This document shows, piece by piece, positions 10,279 to 20,183 of a stretch of DNA of 64,000 nt; the first letter of the stretch is position 1, and every line of letters begins with the position of its first letter. Source of the DNA: Triangularia verruculosa. Lineage: Eukaryota; Ascomycota; Sordariomycetes; Sordariales; Podosporaceae. The stretch lies in the NCBI GenBank assembly GCA_033296885.1, contig MU863898.1, positions 1 through 64,000 on the forward strand, read 5' to 3'. The position numbers and the translations under genes were made by a program. Under the pieces are notes generated by a model that saw nothing but the letters and a program-made list of their open reading frames with translations, did not search any database and had not been told where the DNA came from.

Positions 10279-12697
10279 ATGCCATCCAAGAACAAGAACA
10301 AGAACAAGAACAAGAACAAGAATAAGAACAAGAACAAGACCACGGCTGGGCCCTCCAGTGGATCTCAAGATGTTGCTTCCGGAAGCACTGGTATCATCTT
10401 CGATAGCTTGACGCCCGCTCAGAAAGAAAGCATCGCTCGACTACTCGCGTCGGATTCTGTAAGAACCAGCCACGAGCCAATTTTCAATCCAATAGATCGA
10501 CCCATACAGCGCCAACATAGCTATGAAAGATCATATGCAATCTACGTACCGGCGGAGGCGTGGAAGAATCAACTTGTTCCGGGCGATCACAAGGCAAACG
10601 AGAGAATCGCTCTGTTTGCAGCAGGCACACGGCTCGACAAGATTGTAAAAGGGAAGTCAAGCTACAGATTCAGGGATGATAATGATCCAAACGGTAGGAT
10701 CTGGTACACAGATGAGGAGTCGGGGCGCCATATTGAATCAATCTATACGGGATGGACCGTCCGGTTTGATCAAAGATTACAGCGAGCACACGTAGAGAGG
10801 CTGGTGATAGCCAACGAGCTGGAGGCAAATGGCGCCAGTCTCTCAACGCTGCAGGAGATTGAGAAGATTGCTGGCAATATCAACAATCTAAGCAACAGGC
10901 TCAAGGAGGCCGAGGCAGAAGTTCACCGTCTGAGCCATGATATCATTAAAGAATCCGGTTACGAACACCCTCGCCGCGAAAAGCTACGCCAGAAATCGGA
11001 AGAAATATTTGACAATTTACACGCGATGAACATCAAACTGCAAGATAGCTTGAAAGACAGAGATACGGTTGTCAGGAGGACAGAGCAAGAGAGTTTGAGG
11101 TACATGGCTGATATACGCCTTCGAATGCTTCTCCAACATTGGGGAGTACCTGAGAGAAGAAATGGACAACGGGTAGGGTGGCAGAAGTACGACCCGGACA
11201 ATCGTGCAGCCATGAGAGTCGATGAAGAGCTCGAACGAGTGTTGACCGCCGTTCCGCCATCTATGGGCAATATCTTGATGCATTGCCCGGAACCAATCGG
11301 TCTCAAAGGTCTAGCGCGCGTGTCTAACATACATAGAGTTGTCCACGGGGCCGACATGATTGCAGATTGGTAAGGGAGTTCCTTTTTCAACCACTTGGTC
11401 TGATGTTCTGATTTTACGTCAACGCTGACAGTAACGGCAGTCGAATGATAGCCTTGCGCCTTATCTATATCCGCCACGATTATGGGCGTGACGAGAAGGC
11501 CGGCCTGTTGCCTAAGCACCTCGACTCCCAGGGCTGTGGCGGCAGCTTTTACCAACCTCCGGCTGGGACGGTTCTTCCGTCGCCGGAACCAGAAAGTGAT
11601 GACGACGCCATGGACTTGGACGACGACCCAAAGAACCAGACTGACAAAATGGATGTGGACAATCAGCCAGAGGACCATGACGTCAAGAAGGATGACAAGG
11701 AGGACTTGGGTCCAAGAGATTACTTCTCTCCCTGGCAAGACCTATTTGACCATACCTTCACTCGGTTGTACGGTCTGACAGAAAATGATGCACAGCATAT
11801 TCGTAAGGAACCCACTTTATTGTTTTCCATCTCATACCGCCGGTTGACGGGCCAGAATTGCTTACTTGCCTACAGTAGTAGCCTTGGTTCCCTTGAAGTC
11901 GAAAGAAAGAGAACTGGAGGTATTTGGACAGATGGAAGAGCGTCAGGCCGACCGTGAGAAGCTTTGGAGCCATGTGGACTTCATAAACAAGTGGGTTTCG
12001 ATTCATTATGGAGTCCACCACTATGCCAGGAGGGCTTTAAAATCTCCCGTCTGGCGGCTTTGGAGGCCCGAATGGGAGAAATTGAGACAGGTGATGACGG
12101 AGCAATATTTTGGGTTCCATAAGAAGAAGAAAGCAACCGACAAAGATGAGGAGCTCGAACCGGTTGTCCGCCCTATCTTCCTTGATTATGTCCGTCTGTT
12201 TGCACGGACGTGCCGACTCTTCAATTTTCCCGACTGCCAGACACCGACAGATTGGGCATCGGAGCTGGAGAGATTAGATAACGAACGTTGGGATATCTAT
12301 AGGTTCGCGATTCAGACGTGGAATCATGAAGATATCGAAGGCGGTCTTCACGCAAACCAATACGACCAGCACAGCGGAGTTCCTAACAATCCGGTCAAGG
12401 GGAATATGTGGACAGACTTCAACTTCATGTACCAGGCTGATAACTGGAAATTTGGTCTCAGGCGGGATCCTAAACGACCTCCCCAAGCGCGTAAGTGACG
12501 CACTGTTTGTGACATGCTGCCTCGCCTGGTGCTGATGACGTATCGCAGCCGAGCTTTTTGCACCTTTACCTCAATTGACAGCCACCCCGGACCATGAAAT
12601 TTTCGGAATGACCTCTTATGACTGGTCATCGTATGAAGATCGAGAACCCCCTGATTGGAAGGTTTATGAAGGCTTGCAATTTTGGGCACTAAAGTGA
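10279..12697 (+). CDS. Hypothetical protein with Lys-Asn repeat N-terminus and coiled coil
   Basis: My model has four exons: 10279-11369, 11432-11802, 11876-12490 and 12549-12697, giving 741 residues. The introns (62, 73 and 58 bp) all have GT-AG ends and the frames join cleanly. An alternative acceptor at 11440 would remove three residues. After MPS the protein has eight Lys-Asn pairs, then a low-complexity linker, a probable coiled coil at about 190-260, an acidic Asp/Pro-rich linker encoded around 11590-11720, and a charged helical C-terminal half rich in Trp and Tyr. I do not recognise a domain. There is no signal peptide or membrane segment. It is probably a lineage-restricted fungal protein. 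The basic N-terminus could bind nucleic acid or act as a nuclear signal, but that is speculation. Confidence 0.75.
10288..10335 (+). repeat. Coding hexanucleotide repeat (AAGAAC)8
   Basis: Eight tandem 6-bp units, one with AAT in place of AAC, encode a Lys-Asn run directly after MPS at the start of the hypothetical protein. It is a candidate length-variable microsatellite inside a coding exon. Confidence 0.9.
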
Positions 12698-13266
12698 ATC
12701 GTGATCAGAGAGAAGGCCACAACATCAATCGAGAGGGAGGGCCTCCACGATTAGGGAAATCAGCAGGATCAATTTCGTAGCTAAAAGATCACAAGCATAA
12801 AAAAAGAAAGCATCCTTTTCAACGTCCCCCCAGAAGTGGGAAGACAGATCCAAAGCTGCAAAGAAGAAACCACCCCACACCTAGCATCTCGACTACTACT
12901 ATCCATTTCCCACCCTTCCCCAGTCCATCCATCCTTCATAGAGAGAAAAGTCAGCACGAAAAAAATAAAGAGATCATCATCGTCGTCGTCCCGTATTCAT
13001 GCCCTCCCAGCCTCATATCCCCCCTTTTCATAGCCCCAGCGGTAAGCCTTCCCGAGAAGAGAGCAGTCGCAAGTCTCTTGGTGAGAAGAAACTTAGCGGC
13101 AGAACTGCCAGTTGGTGCGGAAGACGACGTGAATGCTGCCGTCGAAAGCGTCCACCTGGAACAATGGTCGGCGTTAATGGCCCTCGTAATTAGCCCTTCT
13201 ATTCTTTTTTCTAATGCATTCATGATGATGACGGTGATGACGGTGATGGTGATTGTGATGATATAT

Positions 13267-13298
<32 letters not shown>

Positions 13299-13460
13299 TT
13301 CAAGAGATTAGTGTGTGAAGATGGGTATCTAGTAGTGGTGTGTGCTTTTCTTTTTCCCCTGGTGCCGAAGAGCTTTTCTCTCTTCTTTGGATGGAGGTGA
13401 TGGTGGTATCATTGGTATGGTAAACAAGTGTGTGTGATGTGGGCAGGTAGACAGGCCAAC
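12698..13460. other. Convergent 3' intergenic region with microsatellites
   Basis: This lies between the convergent ends of the KN-repeat gene and the DUF4360-like gene. It holds an interrupted GATGATGACGGTGATG-type stretch at about 13222-13262 and a TG microsatellite. No gene is seen. Confidence 0.5.
13265..13298. repeat. TG dinucleotide microsatellite
   Basis: An imperfect then pure TG run, uninterrupted from about 13272 to 13298, lies about 160 bp past the stop codon of the DUF4360-like gene. Confidence 0.9.
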
Positions 13461-14175
13461 TCAGGCGCTTGAGGCGGGAACGCAACGGCGCCACTTGAGC
13501 GCGAGCTTTTGGGGGGCACTAACAGTCATGGTTCCGAAGTAGGGGGTCGCGAGAGGAGTAATGCGGATCTCGGAGTTGACGTTGAGAATAGCGGTGGTCT
13601 TGCCGCAGGCGGAGAAGGCCTCGACGCCGACACCGGCAAGCATGTTGTAGTTGTCCTCGTAAGGGGCGGCGAGGTTCTTCTGGAAGACAACCTCCTGGCG
13701 AGAGTCGCCAGAGAAGGTGTAGCCGGCACGGACGGTACCAGTCTGGCCCTGAGCGAGAGAAGCATAACCGGTGAAGCGGGTCTCGATGACGGAGAATCTA
13801 GCAGTGAAGGTATCAGGCGTCAGTAGAAGGGCATTGTCTATTGTGGGCTTTCTCGGGTCAAGTAGTAGACTTGACTCACTGGTATCCCGAGGGGAACTGC
13901 AAGTTGATGCTGATGCGGCAGTTCTTGCGGCTATCGGTCGCGGGGCTGGTGCCAGGGCCGGCGGAGACGATGTATTTGTCAAAAGCAACATCGAAGATGG
14001 TGCCAGTGGCATCAACGTTGACAAAGGCGTGGCCGGCAGGGCAGCCAGTGCCGATGGCAGTGACACCGAGAATCTTGATGTCGCTGGCATCGGGAACCTG
14101 GGGGGTGATCAGGGTTTGGCGCTCAATGACGGCGGCCGAGGCGGCACCAGCAAAGAAGAGGGCGGAGAAGCGCAT
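13461..14175 (-). CDS. Secreted DUF4360-like protein
   Basis: Two exons (13880-14175 and 13461-13797) join across an 82-bp GT-AG intron to give 210 residues. The N-terminus MRFSALFFAGAASAAVIERQ is a signal peptide with probable cleavage near residue 15-19. The mature part is beta-rich and contains GVTAIGTGCPAGHAFVNVD and the CRISINLQFPSGY segment that I associate with DUF4360, a small secreted family common in ascomycetes and of unknown function. Cysteines occur in GCPAGHA, NCRI, SACGK and WRRCVP, suggesting disulphides. A TATA-like box lies about 140 bp upstream. Family assignment is by recognition, not by a search. Confidence 0.85.
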
Positions 14176-14312
14176 TTTGAAGAGTTGGCTTGAACTAGAA
14201 GCTAAAGCTTAAAGACTCAGATGGAATGTAGAGGGAGTACTGGTGTAGGTGAGATGAGGAGTGAGGATGCGGATGAGGAATTTAGAACCTCAAACCTGGG
14301 AAGATCATGCCC

Positions 14313-14320
14313 CCTTTATA
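14313..14320 (-). promoter_or_regulatory. TATA-like box for the DUF4360-like gene
   Basis: TATAAAGG on the minus strand lies about 138 bp before the start codon at 14175, a plausible core promoter for a strongly expressed secreted protein. Confidence 0.5.
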
Positions 14321-15891
14321 CTCGATATGCTACAGAATGAATGATGCTCCAGTCTGAGAACAAAACCGAAGCAGGCAACGGACCTCGTCTCCGAGCCTTC
14401 TCTGCGTCGCCATTCCAGTTCGGGGCGTTGGCAAGACTGAATTCTACCTCTCATCGGTTTTCCTCGTGGCCGAGTATCACGTCAAAATCAATACTGCGAC
14501 CCCAGCTTACTGGCCGTGGTGGACTTTGTAGCTCAGAATAGTGTCCTGGTCGAAATGAGGTTGGCGACAAGGGAAGCTCCAAGTTGAGGCCGGCAACCTA
14601 AGGTTCCACAATGGCATAGTAATTTACCCCAGAATAGCTTACAGTCTCGCTTCCCGGTTTCCATGTGCTAGGTCCTTTCTGTGCTGTTATTTTTGTCAAC
14701 CTTTTCATCAAAATTAATATGCGCTGACTGCTTGGTGGGTTGGCTAACCAGGTGGCTGGGCAGTGTCAGTTTCTGCCAAACTACCTTACCTAACTTATGG
14801 TAGCACAATCGAGTAGTAGCCCTGCGGCGAAGGGTATCCGCTCGCGCCGTTCTGCTGGTCCACAAGGTACAAAGCAACCCGATATTGTCACGTACTGTTG
14901 TCCCTGGTGCCTCGCAGGACGCCCATGTGTGCTGCTCCAACTAAGGTATTGGTGCGACACTGGAATCCAACGAATGCCTTTGGTCGTCAGTCCGCATTCA
15001 CGGATGTCTCCATCCGACATCATTCAAGAAGGCCGACCAGAGGCACTAGACTCCGGTTCCAAATTGCCTAGGCCGCAACAGAGTTGGATCCAGTCGAGTC
15101 CTTGTCAACCCCGGCATCGCGATGGTGAACCGGGACGTTGAATCGCCAAGGGTCTTGGCCAGATACCGTGTGTTGGTTCAAGGGTCATGTAAGGGAACTC
15201 ACGATGTCACCGTCACGACATTGGAGCTACCAGATTGGCTGGCCCTGGCCGGTACCGAGAGAGCCACAATATCTGCGTCGGAAGTCCACACACCATCGGA
15301 GAATTGGGAACGTAGATGCAAGGGTTAAACTTTGTGTGGGGAAGATGATCCTCAACTAAGTGTGTTCTCTCCCTTTTTCCTGTTTTGTTTCCGGAGGGCG
15401 TCGAGATCTCTGCAGAGCCGCCTGTGTCTGGAAAGGTTGCGGGTTGATGTCAGCCCAGTGAAATAAATCAACTGCATGTCGAGCGGGTGATGATTTGATG
15501 GTTCGCTACCTGTCTGCAGGGTTCAACGACGATGTTTTCATCTGCGGATAAAGTCAAAGACGCTCTTGGCGCCTGATTCTGGTCGACACTCCCCGCAAAG
15601 CTCTTGCGTTGTGCATTGGCCTACTATTTCCAACAGACGAGGTAATCCGGGGCAAGTCACGGTGTCATTTGTCTTCTAATTCTGTCTGCATGATGTCGCA
15701 CTCAACCAGGGCCTGGCTTCACACGTGTGAGCATCAGGTGTTCTTTTGGTTAGAAAGTTTCAAGTTTGGCTCTTCCCTTCAACTATACCGGGCTACCAAG
15801 GAGAGAATGGTACCTAGTGTTCTATTCAGTTTACTATTTCCGACTAGCCAAGAGGCAATTGACCTCCCAAAGCTCCGTGTAAATGCTCGCA
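14321..15891. other. Gene-free intergenic stretch
   Basis: About 1.6 kb of ordinary composition lies between the DUF4360-like promoter and the 3' end of the ADP-ribosylglycohydrolase gene. Open frames of up to about 155 codons exist but have no signal peptide, domain or convincing splice context. I see no supported gene. Confidence 0.5.
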
Positions 15892-16992
15892 CTACGACGG
15901 GGAGAGCAGATACTTCACAATTTCTGCAAACTCCTCGCCATGCTGTAGCTTTTCTCTCCAGCGTAGTGGTATCGCCTCGGCCCCATCACGAGCCCCGAGG
16001 AGACCTCCTGCGATGGCGCCGTTGGTGTCGGTATCCTGTCCTATTCTCACGACATCAACAAGGATGTCCTCCAGCGGCCTAGGGTCAAACATGGCTGCCA
16101 CTCCGAGCGTGAGGGACTCCAGCACATATCCTGACGCACCCCGCGGGATCTCGTCTCGGAAGTTTCTTGCGCTTCTCGGTCCATTAAGGGCGAAGTCATC
16201 CAGTTTCACCCTGTGCCTGCCCCCTTCCATTGTTCTCTGCACTTTGCCAACGGCGCTCTCGATGCGGCCGCCACCTCTGCCGGCCCTCTTTTCGTTCTCT
16301 CCGACGTCCTTGAGTGCCTTCATCCCAGCCTCCCAAGCCTCCTCGGCTGTCTGTTGTTCCACCAAGCTTCTCGCCATGGCATTGTAGGCCACACAGCTGA
16401 CAACGCAGCAGCTATCATCATGTGTGACAGCTGAAATCGCCATGCTTTCGTCCACCATCTTCTCCCGATCGAGCTGAAACAGGGCGGTGGGGATGCACCT
16501 CATCAAGCTACCATTGCCTGCTCTGCCCTCACCAGCGCCAGACCTTTTCACGTCCCCATGGGCTTTGAAAGTGAGAATCCCCTGCGCCGTAGCGCCTCCA
16601 ATATCCATGGGCTTCCTGCCCTTTACTCTGCCCGGCCAGTCACGCCCCTCAAACCAGTCGACAAAATACCAAGCTGCCTTTTCCACCACTCCTTCCCCTC
16701 TGAACCGCTGATGCTTGGGGTCCTTCTTCCCTGCCTTCTGCTTCGCTTCAGCAAAGTAGGCAAGCAGGACGGCCCTGGTAAGGTCGGTGTCGTCGGTCGC
16801 ATCCCCTGCTTTCCAGCCGAAATGGCCACCACCGATGATGTCGCGGAGCGGGGACGGGAACTTGCGCTGTATCTCCTCCCATGACATGAACTCCAGTGTC
16901 GCGCCCAGGCTGTCGCCGGCGTGGACCCCGAGGAGTGCACCCAGCACGCGAGAAGGGTCTCTCTTGTCCTGCCGCACAGTTGCTGTTGACAT
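15892..16992 (-). CDS. ADP-ribosylglycohydrolase (ARH/DraG-like) family protein
   Basis: A single exon of 366 residues. The conserved metal-binding motifs of the ARH/DraG fold are present in order: GVHAGDSLGA near residue 22, GDATDDTDLT with Asp67-Asp68, GNGSLMR in the middle, ISAVTHDD, and QDTDTNGAIAGGLLG starting at Gln319 with Asp320 and Asp322. These residues hold the binuclear Mg site that cleaves ADP-ribose from protein side chains or related N/O-glycosidic links. No targeting signal is seen, so it is likely cytosolic. It is transcribed in tandem with the SulP gene downstream on the same strand. The substrate is not predictable, since fungal relatives are mostly uncharacterised. Confidence 0.9.
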   Translation of the reverse strand: MSTATVRQDKRDPSRVLGALLGVHAGDSLGATLEFMSWEEIQRKFPSPLRDIIGGGHFGWKAGDATDDTDLTRAVLLAYFAEAKQKAGKKDPKHQRFRGEGVVEKAAWYFVDWFEGRDWPGRVKGRKPMDIGGATAQGILTFKAHGDVKRSGAGEGRAGNGSLMRCIPTALFQLDREKMVDESMAISAVTHDDSCCVVSCVAYNAMARSLVEQQTAEEAWEAGMKALKDVGENEKRAGRGGGRIESAVGKVQRTMEGGRHRVKLDDFALNGPRSARNFRDEIPRGASGYVLESLTLGVAAMFDPRPLEDILVDVVRIGQDTDTNGAIAGGLLGARDGAEAIPLRWREKLQHGEEFAEIVKYLLSPS

Positions 16993-17376
16993 GTTGATGT
17001 GATGTTTGAAGTGGAACTCGGAGATAAACTGCTTATGGTGGTGATCGACACTGACGGAGATAATGGTGACAACGTCAACTGTGGGACAGTGTACCTACTC
17101 GCGGGACGTGTGGTTCCGTGATAGAAGAGGGAGGATCAGGGGACCAAACAAGCGGGCGGGGTATGTGCGTTATGTACCTATCGTCAGCCCCAAAGCAGCC
17201 TCAGGTTCACTGACCAAGTCCAAAACTGCGCCCCACTGAGCTGAACATGTAGTGTATTCATTCACATCTATCATTACGTTATCATCATTTTCATAAAAAA
17301 GACGCATGCTACCTATGCAACCGCCATGCCATCGCCATATCTCATCACCATGCCTCCCAGACGAGAGGTGGTGTAT
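16993..17376. other. Short intergenic region, ARH promoter and SulP 3' end
   Basis: 384 bp between two minus-strand genes. No open frame or recognisable element beyond the inferred ARH promoter. Confidence 0.4.
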
Positions 17377-19775
17377 TCAGTTGACCACACTCTCTCCGCC
17401 CTCCTCAACTTCACTCAACTTCAGTGCCTCTGATACGTCATTCACAAAATGGTCCTCTCCTCCTGCCAACTCCATGATTCCACTGCGGATCAGGGTTTTG
17501 CCTACCTTGGAGTCCCGCGATGGCACTCGGCTGAAAAAGATCCTGACACCCCTCTGCCGGTAATCCCTGACAATCTCCTCCAAGACCTGCGCACCGCTTC
17601 CGTCTAAGCCTGTAACACCGTGGATGTCGAAGATGATGTTCCTGTTGGAGTCTTCCCTACGTAGCCGGGGCAGGGCAGGGTGCGCCATGCTTGTTCCATA
17701 CAACTCCAGTCGTCTGAGTCTTGTCTTGAGTTCGCCAGTGTTGGCAAAGGTCAGGGGCTCTGGAATCTTGACAATCAGACATCCCTCGATGAACTCGAGT
17801 CGGTCCGGGTTGGCTTCGGCATTCTCGAACCGATTGGTGCCCGGAATGCGGCCGAGAATTTGAATGCGCGGGCGCGTTGCATGCCGAATGACCTGCAGAA
17901 GAGACAAAAAGACACCAATAGCCATGCCGAGCGTCAGGCTGAAGAATATGGTGGCGAGCAGGATGGCGAGCATGAGGCCCAGCTCGTTCCACGCGTGAAT
18001 CTTGAGGAAGAAGGATATGTCGTGGGGACACTCTTCGATCAGCGACCAGGCAACGACTGAGATCAGCGATGATAGTACCGGTTTCTGTGAAACAAAGGTC
18101 AGCAATCGGTCGCAGTGATCACGGCAGATTTCAGAACACAGACCGGCAGATAATAGAGGTAAGGCAAGCAGAAGGAGATGCAGAGAAGCGTCAGCCCGCT
18201 CAGGATGATGGATGACATGGGCGTTCTGCCTCCAGTCGACCTGTTGACCTTGCTTCGGCCATATCCACCAAAGCCAGGCAGACTCATGAAGCATCCACCA
18301 ACAATATTGGCGACGCCCAGCGCCACAAGCTCTCTGTTGGGGCTGAGTTGGATTCCGGCAAACGATGCGCCACCCAGACTTTTGGCGGCAACGGACGACT
18401 CGAAGAAACCTAGCAGAGCAATCAGGAAGGCCGTGCTTGTAGCTTCTCGGATATACGTCATGTTGGACCACCTGAAGGGCCAGCGGAAAGTAAATGAACG
18501 CCCACTTGCTGCCTCCACCTTGCCCAAGACGGCAACACCGGCCTTGTCCCACTCAAAATAATACGTCAAGAATGCCGACAGCACCACCACCAAGAAACGG
18601 TCAGGGATATATGCCACTCCTGGATATCTGGGCTGCAGTCTCCTTTTGATCTCTCGGCAGACCATGATTACGGCAAAGCTCGTAGCAGCCACGGTAAAGG
18701 TCAATGTGTGTGCCTTGTCCAGGTTGCCAATGATGAAGCGCAGCTTGTCAACGCTGCTTGCGTGTCCCACACGGGCCTCTTCCGCCAGCTTCTGCAGGCC
18801 CAGCTCGGGGATGAGCTGGTCGACCGCAATCACAGCGCCGATGGCACTGATGAAGCCCCGGAGAAACGGTCTAGACAAGACGCCATCCAAGAAGCCAAGC
18901 CTCGCGACGCCGGCAATCAACACCATGGCTCCAGCCAGCCCGGCCACGATACCACAGATCCTCGCGTGCAGAATCGCATCGTTGTCGCCTCCTTCGCCCT
19001 TATCGACACTGCCCTTGATAACTGTGCCCACGAGGAGCGACCCTGCTGCCTCGGGTCCAATCACCATGGCCGGACAGCTCCCCAGAAGTGCGTATATCAG
19101 CGGATTGAAGACAAATGAATACAACCCATTGATGGGCGGCACGTGAGCCAGGTTATCCGCCAGCGACAGCGCCATGGGTACATAGATGCCCGCCACCGTC
19201 AGGGCAGCGACAAAGTCTCCCTTGAAGTAGCTCCAGTTGTACTCCTTGGCCCAGACCAGCACCGGCATGTAATACGACATGTACATGAGCGCATTGTCCC
19301 GGATGCCGTGGCGCTCAGCAAGATCCCTACTCGTGCTCATCTTTTTGCTCCGCATCCGCGCCGCCCACGTCTTTGGCCTGCGCCGTCGTTGTTCATTCTC
19401 TCCTCCGGATCCCGGCGCCGAGGCTGTCGACGCCTCGGCTTCGCTTTCGGATTGCGCCGCACTGTCGCCGCCTTCTCTGCCACGGGCGAGAAACGATCCA
19501 GGACTGGTGGGGCGAGGGGAGAAGGTGCCGTGGTCACAGGGACCATCGTGGACGTGTTCGTGGTCCCTGAACTCGAGGGTGGAGCCGAGGAGGGAGGTTG
19601 CTTCGGTGGGGTTTGCGCTGGTGCGACTCGGGCCGGCCGAGTGCCTGCGGTCAAAGTAGCCGGCCTGGTCGGGGGAGGAGGACAGGCCCGAGTCGATGGA
19701 TCCATATGACCCGGCTGTGACGCTCTGGCGGAGGCCGCTGGGGTTCGTTGGCGCGTGGTGATTGCCCGCTGCCAT
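17377..19775 (-). CDS. SulP/SLC26-family anion transporter with C-terminal STAS domain
   Basis: Two exons (18144-19775, 17377-18084) with a 59-bp intron. I chose the donor at 18143 because it restores the family sequence LYYLPKPVLSSLI; a donor at 18122 would give an improbably short 38-bp intron. The 779-residue protein has a long hydrophilic Ser-rich N-terminus (to about 155), a membrane core of 10-14 segments with the SulP signature beginning PMALSLADNLAHVPPINGLYS, and a STAS domain at about 635-775. The family carries sulfate or other anions across the plasma or vacuolar membrane. The N-terminal extension resembles the less-studied fungal SulP branch rather than classical high-affinity sulfate permeases, so the substrate is open. 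Confidence 0.9.
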
Positions 19776-20183
19776 CTTGGCCTTGCGACGCGTGTCTTGT
19801 ATCTACCGTCCGTCACTTGAGCAAAAGAGGAAGCCAAGGTCGGTTGGTGTTATTGGGCCATCAAATTACAAATAGATATGGAGGATGTCAGCGTTGTCGA
19901 TGTTGCTGGCAGCGGATTGCGGCGGGCAGGTGGAGCGGAGCGGTCAGGGCGCACGACAGGGGAACCGTCCCCGCAGAGGCTAGGCCGAGCGGCAGACTCT
20001 TCTTGGACAGTCAAGTACGTAATAGCGTATCAAAAAAAATGCAACGAGGCTTTTGAGAGAGACGCGAGACAGAATCATCTTGGCGCAGAATCCCGACCTT
20101 GCGGCTGGATGTGGCTCCTCAAGAATATGCGATTATGCAATTGCCAAACCCCCGCCATGTGCAACAAGAATATCCGTAGTAGA
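19776..20183. other. Short intergenic region upstream of SulP gene
   Basis: 408 bp between tandem minus-strand genes. It presumably contains the SulP promoter; no further feature is seen. Confidence 0.4.

Noticed and set aside
10959..11738. Minus-strand 259-codon frame with hydrophobic start
   Set aside because: It crosses exons and an intron of the KN-repeat gene in antisense and resembles no family.
15609..16082. Plus-strand 157-codon frame
   Set aside because: It overlaps the ADP-ribosylglycohydrolase 3' end in antisense and has no protein character.
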